DNA from: Gilliamella sp. WF3-4 | GTDB lineage: Bacteria > Pseudomonadota > Gammaproteobacteria > Enterobacterales > Orbaceae | Reading direction: 5' to 3' | DNA length: 64,000 nt | NCBI RefSeq assembly: GCF_001690275.1 | Contig: NZ_LZGW01000052.1 | Location: 1-64,000, forward strand | Part shown: positions 53,965 through 64,000 of the stretch, one piece after another | How positions within the stretch are numbered: the first letter of the stretch is position 1 | Layout of the letters: the number at the start of each line of letters is the position of its first letter | Position numbers and translations under genes: made by a program | Notes under the pieces: model-generated | What the model was told of the DNA's origin: nothing | Seen by the model: the letters and a program-made list of their open reading frames with translations, nothing else | Database searches by the model: none

Positions 53965-54412
53965 AAGGATTTCCTGTCTCGGTTATTGATTTTTATTAAT
54001 AATACACTTTTTATGTTGTTTATGAAAGTTTAAAAATTTAAAGTGGAGTATTAGAATAAACACCGTGTTTTTATTAATCGGTAAATTTAACACACCAACA
54101 ATACCTTTATTTAAATAGCAGAACAAAACCTCGGTATGAAAACTAGATCAACGGCAAACAAACTGAGAATGGGACATGTCAAAGATCTAGTAGATTAAAT
54201 CGACATGCAGAGAGAAAAAGCAGAAAAGAGCTAGAAAAAGCGGATAATTAATAGGTTGGGGTCTTTGCTCTTGAAAATCTTTATGGCTATTGGAAATATT
54301 TTCTAATTACATTTATCACTTCAATTATTATCACTATTCTTTCTTTATTTAAGTAATGGCTAGTATTAATAATTAAAATTGTCATTTTTTTATGTATAAA
54401 TAGTATAAATCA
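53965..54412 (+). other. Gap with a broken small membrane-protein remnant
   Basis: About 450 bases. In one plus-strand frame SRLNRHAERKSRKELEKADN, two stops, then ENLYGYWKYFLITFITSIII up to 54357 can be read, resembling a basic segment followed by a membrane helix. Too damaged to name. Confidence 0.3.
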
Positions 54413-54417
54413 AAAAA

Positions 54418-54435
54418 CCTCGTTATTTAACGAGG
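54418..54435 (-). terminator. bamE terminator
   Basis: Hairpin CCTCGTTATTTAACGAGG with A-run on the left (T-run on the minus strand), 11 bases after the bamE stop. Confidence 0.9.
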
Positions 54436-54445
54436 CTTTTATTTT

Positions 54446-54868
54446 TTAAGATTCAGGAGTAGCATTATCATCATCAGATTTGACATCAATTGGATCTGAT
54501 ATACCTTGTTTGTTCATCTCTTCTAATGATTTAGAACCGGCTAATTCGGTGGTTTTGATATCTTTTACTATGCCCATTTCATCAAAATAGATAGCAAAAT
54601 TTCTTTGGCTAACGCCACCATGTTGTGGTTGCTGGCGGAAAATATAATACCAAATGTTATCACCAAAAACAGAAGTTAACATTGGTGAGCCCATAATAAA
54701 GACAACCTGTTCTTTGCTTTGACCAACTTGTAATAGCTCAATAGCATCTGGTGTTACATAATTGCCTTGGTTGATATCTGGTCTATATACCCAACGTTCA
54801 ACAACTGAACATCCCGTTAATAAAACACTTGCTACAATTGCAAAGGCGGTAAATTTACGAAACAGCAT
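54446..54868 (-). CDS. bamE: Outer membrane assembly lipoprotein BamE
   Basis: 140 aa. Signal and lipobox LLTGC (Cys about residue 20), then RPDINQGNYVT, LQVGQSKEQVVFIMGSPML and FGDNIWYYIFR, all BamE/SmpA hallmarks. It supports the BAM complex that inserts outer-membrane proteins. The C-terminal tail after ~120 is acidic and lineage-specific. Confidence 0.96.
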   Translation of the reverse strand: MLFRKFTAFAIVASVLLTGCSVVERWVYRPDINQGNYVTPDAIELLQVGQSKEQVVFIMGSPMLTSVFGDNIWYYIFRQQPQHGGVSQRNFAIYFDEMGIVKDIKTTELAGSKSLEEMNKQGISDPIDVKSDDDNATPES

Positions 54869-55075
54869 CTAACATTATCCATAAAAAAATTATAATTTAT
54901 ATTATCGCTGATATTTTATCTAAGTGCTAGCCAAATTGATAAATTCTTTCACAATTAGCTAATAAGCTAAGCTATCATCAAACCATCATGCGAATTATTG
55001 CTTGACTTTTGTCGTGGTATCAACCAATTTAATAGCGTTACAATAAACATTATTTTAAATAATAAAAGGTAAAAA

Positions 55076-55687
55076 ATGAAATTAGAGACAACAGAGCAAA
55101 AAGCAAGTTATGCTATTGGATTACAAATTGGTCAACAATTAAAAGACTCAGGATTAAACAATTTAGAGCTTAATGCATTAAAACTTGCAATGGAAGATGT
55201 TTTAGCGGGTAACCCTCCTGCCCTGCCTTTACAAGAACTACATGATGCATTACGCCATATACATGAACAAGCAACAAAAGAAAAAGCCAAACAAGCCGAA
55301 AAAATTGCTCAAGCAGGTAAAGATTTTCTTGCCAAAAACATTGAAAAAGATGGCATTAAATCAACTGAATCTGGTCTACAGTATGAAATCATTAAACAAG
55401 GCGACGGCGCTTTACCTAAAGCGACCGATCGCGTTCAAGTTCATTATACTGGGCAATTAATTGATGGCACGGTATTTGATAGCTCTGTAGAGCGTGGCCA
55501 ACCTGCTGAGTTCCCAGTTAACGGTGTAATTAAAGGATGGGTAGAAGCACTACAACTTATGCCTGAAGGGTCGAAATGGCGTTTATATATTCCTCAAGAA
55601 TTAGCCTATGGTGCTCAAGGTGCTGGCGCATCAATTCCACCATACAGCGCATTAATTTTTGATGTTGAACTATTAAAAGTTTTATAA
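55076..55687 (+). CDS. fklB: FKBP-type peptidyl-prolyl isomerase FklB (FKBP22)
   Basis: 203 aa. N-terminal dimerisation helices ([20 protein letters not shown]) followed by a full FKBP domain ([53 protein letters not shown]). No signal peptide, so cytoplasmic as in FKBP22. AAAGG upstream. Stands alone, with terminator at 55717. Confidence 0.95.
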   Translation: MKLETTEQKASYAIGLQIGQQLKDSGLNNLELNALKLAMEDVLAGNPPALPLQELHDALRHIHEQATKEKAKQAEKIAQAGKDFLAKNIEKDGIKSTESGLQYEIIKQGDGALPKATDRVQVHYTGQLIDGTVFDSSVERGQPAEFPVNGVIKGWVEALQLMPEGSKWRLYIPQELAYGAQGAGASIPPYSALIFDVELLKVL

Positions 55688-55716
55688 AAAGTTATCTAAA
55701 AATTTTATAGATAGGT

Positions 55717-55738
55717 ATGGACGCAATTTGGCGTCCAT
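55717..55738. terminator. Bidirectional terminator after fklB
   Basis: Hairpin ATGGACGC...GCGTCCAT with a T-rich right side, between the convergent fklB and MFS genes. Confidence 0.8.
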
Positions 55739-55751
55739 TTGTTTTAAACTA

Positions 55752-56978
55752 TTATTTTGCGTGTTTTGCGACAAGCGGTAATTGTTTAGGAAGGAAATAA
55801 GCAGTCACAGCCGCCATCAACAATAAGATGCTAGCCGTACCAAAGGCAACTAAGTGGGTATGTAAATTATCATAAGCCCATCCACCAAGCCATGAGCCAA
55901 TCATTGCGCCCACTTGATGAAAAAAATAGGTTAATCCAGAAAGTAATCCGACAAGCTTTACTCCATAAATATCAGCGGTAATTATGCCCGATAATGACAA
56001 TGCACCCGCCCAAACCAGCCCTCCTACTGCTGCTATAGTAAAAAGCTGCCATTTGCTTGATGCTAAAACAAGAGCAATAAAACCTAATCCTCGGATTAAA
56101 TAGACCATCATTAAAATATTTTTTCGTTGCACTATATCAGAAAGATACCCTAACACTAGAGTGCTAAAAATAGCGACTAAACCAATTAAACCAATAACGT
56201 TAGAACTGGTGATTGAATCAAAGCCGTGATCAACGAGCATTGGAACTCCATGTGTTCCTAATAAATTCATACTAAAACCACAGGTAAAAAGCCCAAAGCT
56301 TAGCTGCCAAAATGGACGTGTTTTTAATACGTCCATAAGTTTGATGCTATCATCTGTTTTTTGATTGATAACAGGATCTATATTCGGTGTTGCAATTTCA
56401 GATTGATTATCTTTCATAATAAAAAAGGCAATAGGCAATGCCATAATCATGAAGATCACCGCAAACGCAACTAGTGTGGTTTGTCAACCATAAATTGGAA
56501 TGAAGAAAGCAAAAACAGGTAACATCACCGCCATGCCAGCCATACTGCCTGTTGATAGAATAAATAATGCTAACCCTCTTCGTTTGATAAACCAACGCGC
56601 CACAATAGGCGTAAAGCTGACAGAACCGACAAAAGAAGTACCAAAAGATAACGCAATACCAAAAGACAAGAAAAAGTTCCAATAATCATGAGAGTTCGCA
56701 GACCAAACCGTTGAGGCAATAATAATGATTGATCCTAATATGAGCACAAAGCGAGTGCCATATTTACTCTCTAAATATCCCGCTATTGGCGTGGCGATAC
56801 CCGAAAAAAGCATACCAATAGCAATAATGCCAGAAAGTACGCTGCGACTAAAACCAAGATCGTTTGCAATAGGAAGAAAAAATACGCCCATGCTCATCCT
56901 TAATCCGCTAGAAAGCAACGTTAAAAGCGAGGCTGCAATAACAATATTCCAACCAAAATACCAAGGAGATCGCATCAT
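55752..56978 (-). pseudogene. MFS transporter interrupted by one TGA
   Basis: About 409 codons in one frame from ATG 56978 (GAGGTG upstream). The first half ends FAFFIPIYG then TGA at 56484-56486, and the same frame continues QTTLVAFAVIFMIMALPIAF to AKHAK at 55752. Twelve membrane segments overall; motif A-like GYLESKYGTR and GYLSDIVQRK are present in both halves. A Trp codon TGG changed to TGA would explain the break. Substrate unknown; the fold resembles oxalate/formate-type MFS carriers. Confidence 0.8.
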
Positions 56979-57090
56979 AATTTTCACCTCTTTTTAAATA
57001 AAAAGCGCTCGAAATTTGTAGTATTTCAATTTGACATTATGTATAAGTTGCTTATTTTCCGCTATAATATTTATTTATCTATAGCCATAA

Positions 57091-58435
<1,345 letters not shown>

Positions 58436-58567
58436 GCATTTCAGTATAAAATATTAAAATTCATTCTTATCTTAGTTTGATAAAAAGTAAGTTTGCTTAT
58501 TCTTTTTATCAAGGAAAATTGCTAGAATCTAATTAAATTTTTTTGAAAATTAACTTGAGCATTATTA

Positions 58568-59107
58568 ATGAAAAAACACGAATTAAGCATGATGATATCA
58601 TCAGATGATATCCAAAAACGAGTAATCGAGTTAGGTCAACAAATCAGTAAAGATTATCAACATAGTCAAAATGAGCTAATCTTAGTTGGACTTTTACGTG
58701 GTTCATTTATCTTTATGGCAGATTTAAGCCGAGCCATTACCGTTGGACACGAAGTCGATTTTATGACAGCATCAAGTTATGGTAATGCGGTGGTAAGTAA
58801 TCGGGACGTCAAAATATTAAAGGATTTAGATGAAGATATCCGTGATAAAGATGTGTTGGTTATCGAAGATATTATTGATACCGGTAATACGCTTAGTAAG
58901 GTGATGGCGATTTTAAAATTACGTCATCCTCGTAGCATTGAAATTTGTACGTTATTAGATAAACCGTCACGTCGTGAAGTAGCTGTACCCGTAAAATATA
59001 TTGGATTTTCCATTCCTGATGAGTTTGTGGTTGGCTATGGTATCGATTATGCACAACATTACCGCCATTTGCCTTATATTGGACATATAAAATTACTTGA
59101 ATCTTAA
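58568..59107 (+). CDS. hpt: Hypoxanthine phosphoribosyltransferase
   Basis: 179 aa. PRPP motif [26 protein letters not shown], and [15 protein letters not shown] closely follow E. coli Hpt. Purine salvage. tamA begins within 20 bases downstream, suggesting read-through expression. Confidence 0.96.
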   Translation: MKKHELSMMISSDDIQKRVIELGQQISKDYQHSQNELILVGLLRGSFIFMADLSRAITVGHEVDFMTASSYGNAVVSNRDVKILKDLDEDIRDKDVLVIEDIIDTGNTLSKVMAILKLRHPRSIEICTLLDKPSRREVAVPVKYIGFSIPDEFVVGYGIDYAQHYRHLPYIGHIKLLES

Positions 59108-59124
59108 CAAATATCGAGGTGTAT

Positions 59125-60840
59125 GTGTCACGATTTTCTTGGTCATTAGGCTTGCTTTTAGTGATATGCGCTACATCAAGTTATGCTGATATGAAGTTAT
59201 CAATTAAGGGATTATCAGATGAACTTGCTGACAATGTCGATGCTCGTATATCATTAATCGCCCCCAATAAAATTGATGATACACCCAATTTTAAGCGTTA
59301 TTTTGAAAATGAAGTGCAAAAATCGCTTCGTGCATTAGGTTATTATTCGCCGACTTTCGAGTATAACGCACAAAATCCTAAAGTTCTTGTTGTCAATATA
59401 TCGCCAGGCGAGCCTGTGCTCGTTAAGCAACTCAATGTGAATATTACTGGTGAAGGTCAACACGATCCCGATTTTGAATATTTACAAAAAAACAACTTAC
59501 CCAAAATCGGTGATATATTAAATCATGGTGTTTATGAATCATTTAAGAAAAACCTGCAAGATTTATCACTAAAAAAAGGTTACTTTGATGCCAATATGCC
59601 CAAGCATCAGTTAGCGGTTTTACTATCTGAACATCAAGCTTTTTGGAATATTGATTATACAACAGGTAAACGTTATCGATTTGGTAAAGTCACTTTTCAT
59701 AATGCTAAAATCCGTAAAGATTATTTAGCTAATATTGTGCCATTTAAAGAGGGTGAAGAATATACGGCAGAGCAGTTGTCATTATTAAATAGGCGCCTTA
59801 CCTCAACAAACTGGTTTAACTCAGTTGTAGTTGTGCCTGACTTTCCTCATTTAACAGAAGGTAAAATACTCCCAATTGATGTCGATACATCGCCTAGAAA
59901 GAAAAATAATATGGATCTAGGATTAGGATTTTCAACAGATAACGGTGTGCACGGAAAAATTGGCTGGAACAAACCATGGATCAATAGCCGTGGGCAGAGT
60001 TTTCAAAGTAATTTATCGCTATCCTCGCCAGAACAATTGGTTACGATGAGTTATAAAATTCCTTTAAAAAAATCACCGCTTGAACAGTATTACACCATTC
60101 AAGGTGGTTATAAAAAGATTGATAATAATGATACCTACTCACAATCTTATACGTTTGGCGCTTTACGCAACTGGGATAATTTCTATGGTTGGCAAACCGC
60201 TTTAGGTTTTAATGTATTACGTGATGACTTTACCCAAGGCGATGCTAGCTTTAGAACATTTTTATATTATCCATCACTTAGCTTATCTAGAATTCGTTCT
60301 GACGGTAATTTATTAACAATGTGGGGAGATTCTCAACGTTATTCGCTTGAAGCTGCTGGTGAATCATTAGGCTCTGATATTAATCTGATGCGCTTTCAAG
60401 CACAACACGCATGGATTCGCTCGTTACAAAAATCCCATCGATTTATAGCTCGTGGGAATTTTGGCATTATACAAGCAAACAATTTTGACCGTGTTCCACC
60501 GTCATTTAGATTTTTTGCTGGTGGTGAACGTAGTATTCGAGGTTATAGTTATCAATCTATTTCACCTAAAGATAAAAAAGGCAAGTTAAAAGGAGCCTCA
60601 AAACTCATCACTGGCTCACTTGAATATCAATATAATTTATCTGGCTCATGGTGGGGAGCCGCATTTGTCGATACAGGAGAAGCTATTGACAAAGTTGATA
60701 GAACTAAATTCTATACAGGAACGGGGATCGGCATTCGCTGGGCTTCACCTGTTGGCCCAATAAAAGTCGATTTAGCAACGCCACTTAACCAAAAAAGCGG
60801 TTCTATTCACCTATATATTGGTTTAGGAAGTGAATTATAA
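59125..60840 (+). CDS. tamA: Translocation and assembly module protein TamA
   Basis: About 571 aa from GTG 59125, with GAGG five bases upstream (GTG 59119 is in frame). Signal peptide ends TSSYA. Three POTRA-like domains (to ~260), then a 16-strand Omp85 barrel with the RSIRGYSYQS-type L6 motif (GGERSIRGYSYQ) and C-terminal GLGSEL. Works with TamB to insert outer-membrane proteins and move lipids. Confidence 0.95.
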   Translation: MSRFSWSLGLLLVICATSSYADMKLSIKGLSDELADNVDARISLIAPNKIDDTPNFKRYFENEVQKSLRALGYYSPTFEYNAQNPKVLVVNISPGEPVLVKQLNVNITGEGQHDPDFEYLQKNNLPKIGDILNHGVYESFKKNLQDLSLKKGYFDANMPKHQLAVLLSEHQAFWNIDYTTGKRYRFGKVTFHNAKIRKDYLANIVPFKEGEEYTAEQLSLLNRRLTSTNWFNSVVVVPDFPHLTEGKILPIDVDTSPRKKNNMDLGLGFSTDNGVHGKIGWNKPWINSRGQSFQSNLSLSSPEQLVTMSYKIPLKKSPLEQYYTIQGGYKKIDNNDTYSQSYTFGALRNWDNFYGWQTALGFNVLRDDFTQGDASFRTFLYYPSLSLSRIRSDGNLLTMWGDSQRYSLEAAGESLGSDINLMRFQAQHAWIRSLQKSHRFIARGNFGIIQANNFDRVPPSFRFFAGGERSIRGYSYQSISPKDKKGKLKGASKLITGSLEYQYNLSGSWWGAAFVDTGEAIDKVDRTKFYTGTGIGIRWASPVGPIKVDLATPLNQKSGSIHLYIGLGSEL

Positions 60841-60841
60841 A

Positions 60842-63800
60842 ATGAATAACAACACGGCTAGAATTAAAAAAGTAAAAAAATTAAAACGGATACGTAAATG
60901 GAAAAAACGAAGCGTTGCCATTTTATCTGTTATCGTTTTTCTCACTGTTTTTACTATTCTACTTATCTACACAAGTTTAGGTGTCAAAATAACCACTTAT
61001 GTTTTAAATAAATTTTTACCCGAGCTAAAAATTGCCCAAGTTGAGGGTACGTTTCATGATCTACATATACAAGGGTTCTCCCTTGAATTACCAGGTGTTA
61101 ATGTTCAAGTCAATGAGGCTTCATTGTCACTTTCTGGGCTTTGCTTACTAAAAACAGAAGTGTGTGTAGATCAATTTAATGCCAATGGGGTAAAAGTTTC
61201 CATTAACACCGAACAAATTGACAGTTCGCCAAGTGAATCAAGTGAGCCAGCAAGTGAACCTAATGAAGAAAACCTCTTCAAGCTCAAAACACCATTACCG
61301 ATAGATCTTAAACATACCCACCTAACGGATGTCAATGTTATTGTTGATGATATGCAATTTGGCATGTCAGACTTTACAGGAAAAGCCACATGGGTGAATC
61401 ATCAGATTTATGTATACCCTGCTGTTGCAACAGATCTAAGTGCTATTTTTGCGGATAAAACACTGACAAATCAAACCGTAACAACAACAGACAAAGACAT
61501 TGCACTTAATGAAAAAATTACCGAGATTTTTAATCAACCGCTAATTGATTCATTGCCCCAAGTTAATATTCCATTAGATATTAATGTCACAAGTTTAACC
61601 GGTAATCATTGGTTATTACATATTGGTGGACAAGATTATCGATTTAATAACATTGCTATTCAAACCGATATTGTCAATAGTCACATTATTGTAAAACAAG
61701 CGGAATTTGATGCTAGCACCCCTTATGCCAATGGACATACTTCTGCCTCGGGCGAAATTACATTACACGATAACTGGCCTGTACTAGCATTAATTAAAGC
61801 GAATACTGAACAAAACCAATTAAATGCTCAGTTTTCAGGAAAATTGCTTGGCGAACTATTAGCTAATATAAAGATGAGTGGTTTAAATCAAATGGCTATG
61901 AGTGGGCACCTTAATTTTATTGAAAAATACTTACCTATAATGGCTCAACTTGAAGGTAAGCATATTCAATGGCCAATTGAGGGATCAGCACAATACCAGC
62001 TAGATGATTTTTCAACATCAATAAAGGGTAATGTAAAACAATATCAACTGTCAGCCAAAGGCAATATAAAGGGACAAGAACTAGCCAATACCAAGTTTGA
62101 GATTGTGGGCACAGGAACCAACCAAGACGCAATGATAGAGCGTGCCAACATAAAATTACCGCATGGGGAAATTAATGTAGCGGGAAACATAAGTTGGCTA
62201 CAAGCATTACAATGGAATACAAGCCTAAAGCTAAATAATGTCGATCTCACTAACGAGCTACCAAGTTATCCTATTCGATTAAATGGTCTATTAAAAACAA
62301 CTGGTAAGCTTGAAGAGGGTAAATGGATAGTAAATTTATCCGATTTGCAGTTAAAAGGTAATATTAATCATGCTGATTTTTTCGCATCTGGTAGCATGTC
62401 TAGTAATTTAGAAAATAAAATCTCTGCTAATAATCTTGTGATTAAATGGGGTAAAAATCAGATAGATTTAAATGGAGCGAACGATAAAGGCAACTTGTTA
62501 GCAAAATTGAATCTTGAATCATTACCGCTATTAGTTGATGGTATGCAAGGATCTATTGCTGGAAATATAAAACTCAATGGCACATCTGATAATGCAATCG
62601 TAGACACGAATTTAACCATTAATTCACTATCTTTCGATACAATAAAAATAGCTAAAGCCAATGTTACTGGCAAAGTGGAATATAAAAACCAAGCCAGTGG
62701 CAACATGAAGTTAACGGCTCAAACAATAGAGCTACCTGGTCAAACAATCAAAAAAGCCAATATTGAACTATCTGGCAGTGAAAACCTTCATACTTTAACG
62801 GTTGATATTGATGGTGAACCAGCATCATTAAAAACTTCGTTAATAGGAAAACTGAATAAAGCGCGTACAAAATGGAACGGAACGATTCCTCGTGCCCTAC
62901 TACACTTAGGCAATAATAACAATTGGCAACTCACTAAATCAGTGGACTTATCTTATGATGTAGCCCATCAAGTGCCCAGTATTAATGCCCACTGTTGGAA
63001 TAATAATCAGTCAAGTATTTGTCTTGATAAACAATTATCATTAACTAATAATACCAATACAAGCATTACCTTAAAAGAGATTAATCTGTCTAAATTGCCC
63101 ATACCAACTGATGGTGAAACCAAACTTGCAGGTAATGTTAATGGTAAAGTCATCATACAATTTAATCATGATAGTATGCTACCATCAATCAAAGCCAATA
63201 TAACTAGCTCTGATGTTTATATTCAACAAATGCTTACCTCAAAAGCGCTGCCTCTACCTTTCGATCTTTTTAAAATAGAGGCTGAGTTTAATGAGCAACA
63301 AGCCAAACTCGATTGGCATTTTAGTTTAAATAAGCTAGGAAAAATCAATGGTAACCTTGTTATCACTGATCCGGTAAAACAAAAAAAATTAAGTGGTCAA
63401 TTAAATATCAATCAATTAGCTTTGGCAATTATTAATCCGTTATTGGATAGCAAAGATTACGCTAAAGGCGCTATTAATGGCACGGTTAAATTTTCTGGTT
63501 CACTAAATGATCCGTTACTAACTGGAAGTATTGGCTTAAAACATAGCGAAATAAAGTCAAGCCAATTACCCATTGATATTAAATCAGCCAAAGTTGATAT
63601 CAATTTCAATGGAAAATCATCCACATTAAAAGGTATGTTAACTACGCAAGCAGGCAATGTTAATATTAATGGTAATGCCAGTTGGAATACCTTTGACAAA
63701 TGGCAAGCTTCGTTAACCGTGAATGGAGCTGCTATGGAAGTTTCGGTGCCGCCAATGATTGTTATGACCATTGTTCCAGATATTAAAATCAATGCGACAC

Positions 63801-64000
63801 AAGACGAATTAACATTATTAGGCAAAGTTAACATACCAAAAGGGAAAATAACGGTTGAATCACTTCCGCCATCAAGCATTGATGTATCTCCTGATGAAGT
63901 CATGCTTGATACAAATCGAAAAGAAATTAAACCACAAAAATTTGGCATGAACATCTTTAGCCACCTTGAGATCAATATTGGAGATAAAGTCACTGTTGAT
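60842..64000 (+). CDS. tamB: Translocation and assembly module protein TamB (partial)
   Basis: Start ATG is one base after the tamA stop. Basic cytoplasmic N-terminus (KKVKKLKRIRKWKKR), one membrane helix (VAILSVIVFLTVFTILLIYT), then long repeated beta-strand sequence with amphipathic alternation, as in AsmA/TamB lipid-transport grooves (EGTFHDLHIQGFSLELPGVN). The frame is open to the window end (over 1050 codons); the DUF490 C-terminus lies outside. Confidence 0.94.
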   Translation, partial: MNNNTARIKKVKKLKRIRKWKKRSVAILSVIVFLTVFTILLIYTSLGVKITTYVLNKFLPELKIAQVEGTFHDLHIQGFSLELPGVNVQVNEASLSLSGLCLLKTEVCVDQFNANGVKVSINTEQIDSSPSESSEPASEPNEENLFKLKTPLPIDLKHTHLTDVNVIVDDMQFGMSDFTGKATWVNHQIYVYPAVATDLSAIFADKTLTNQTVTTTDKDIALNEKITEIFNQPLIDSLPQVNIPLDINVTSLTGNHWLLHIGGQDYRFNNIAIQTDIVNSHIIVKQAEFDASTPYANGHTSASGEITLHDNWPVLALIKANTEQNQLNAQFSGKLLGELLANIKMSGLNQMAMSGHLNFIEKYLPIMAQLEGKHIQWPIEGSAQYQLDDFSTSIKGNVKQYQLSAKGNIKGQELANTKFEIVGTGTNQDAMIERANIKLPHGEINVAGNISWLQALQWNTSLKLNNVDLTNELPSYPIRLNGLLKTTGKLEEGKWIVNLSDLQLKGNINHADFFASGSMSSNLENKISANNLVIKWGKNQIDLNGANDKGNLLAKLNLESLPLLVDGMQGSIAGNIKLNGTSDNAIVDTNLTINSLSFDTIKIAKANVTGKVEYKNQASGNMKLTAQTIELPGQTIKKANIELSGSENLHTLTVDIDGEPASLKTSLIGKLNKARTKWNGTIPRALLHLGNNNNWQLTKSVDLSYDVAHQVPSINAHCWNNNQSSICLDKQLSLTNNTNTSITLKEINLSKLPIPTDGETKLAGNVNGKVIIQFNHDSMLPSIKANITSSDVYIQQMLTSKALPLPFDLFKIEAEFNEQQAKLDWHFSLNKLGKINGNLVITDPVKQKKLSGQLNINQLALAIINPLLDSKDYAKGAINGTVKFSGSLNDPLLTGSIGLKHSEIKSSQLPIDIKSAKVDINFNGKSSTLKGMLTTQAGNVNINGNASWNTFDKWQASLTVNGAAMEVSVPPMIVMTIVPDIKINATQDELTLLGKVNIPKGKITVESLPPSSIDVSPDEVMLDTNRKEIKPQKFGMNIFSHLEINIGDKVTVD

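Noticed and set aside
45430-56486. Recoding of TGA as Trp (TGA in CdiA module B at 45430 and in the MFS gene at 56484)
   Set aside because: TGA serves as the normal stop elsewhere in this window (for example the gp37-preceding scrap, the tape measure and the first Ibs-like ORF), and both broken genes are dispensable.
61171-63993. Minus-strand ORFs inside tamB
   Set aside because: Mirror frames of the long TamB coding sequence, which is open on the plus strand from 60842 to the window end.

Overview
The window is AT-rich gammaproteobacterial chromosome. Gene content (tamA-tamB, bamE, fklB, rep, dusA, dapB, tadA, hpt), the low GC and the type I-E style CRISPR repeat point to the Orbaceae (Gilliamella-like insect gut symbionts). 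That placement is an inference from gene families, not a database match.

Layout. (1) 1-3.7 kb: a tandem array of a 1279-bp unit. Each unit carries an intact immunity-like gene (DUF6714-like), the leftover 3' tip of an Rhs toxin gene and an IS3-type orfA remnant. (2) 3.7-14.9 kb: a four-gene minus-strand operon encoding an exported beta-rich protein, an exported rhodanese-fold protein without the catalytic Cys, a large exported Ig-like/CARDB-like protein, and an RHS/YD-repeat protein with a Cys-rich C-terminal toxin-like tip next to the immunity array. (3) 15.5-40 kb: a phage-derived locus with a complete Mu-type contractile tail module (tail terminator, sheath, tube, frameshifted chaperone, tape measure, hub, spike, baseplate, fibre, Tfa), a lysis cassette (holin, SAR endolysin, spanins) and a lambda-like control circuit. 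The circuit has a LexA-type cleavable repressor, a YdaS/Cro-like regulator, two operator-bearing early promoters, a Q-like antiterminator and a late promoter followed at once by a terminator. I find no portal, terminase, capsid, protease, integrase or transposase. The best reading is an SOS-inducible R-type tailocin (headless contractile particle); a decayed prophage is the alternative. Embedded in it are a short CRISPR array without cas genes, two Ibs-like type I toxin ORFs, a YafO-like toxin, an EndA nuclease and a mini HipA-like gene with a partner. (4) 41.3-48 kb: a decayed IS3 element and a graveyard of orphan CdiA C-terminal (VENN-type) toxin fragments with immunity genes. (5) 48.5-64 kb: tRNA-Arg(TCT) and housekeeping genes: an exported protein whose ATG seems replaced by ATA, rep, dusA (with a decayed integrase at its 5' side), bamE, fklB, an MFS gene broken by one TGA, dapB-tadA, hpt, and tamA-tamB, with tamB running off the end.

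Common theme: most accessory DNA here is for inter-bacterial antagonism (Rhs, CDI, a tailocin-like particle) plus defence or addiction modules (CRISPR, type I and II toxins). Toxin tips and immunity genes are repeatedly duplicated and broken. The strongest new candidates are the tailocin-like locus with its control circuit, the amplified Rhs-immunity unit, the CRISPR array inside the phage-derived region, and the twin Ibs-like peptides.
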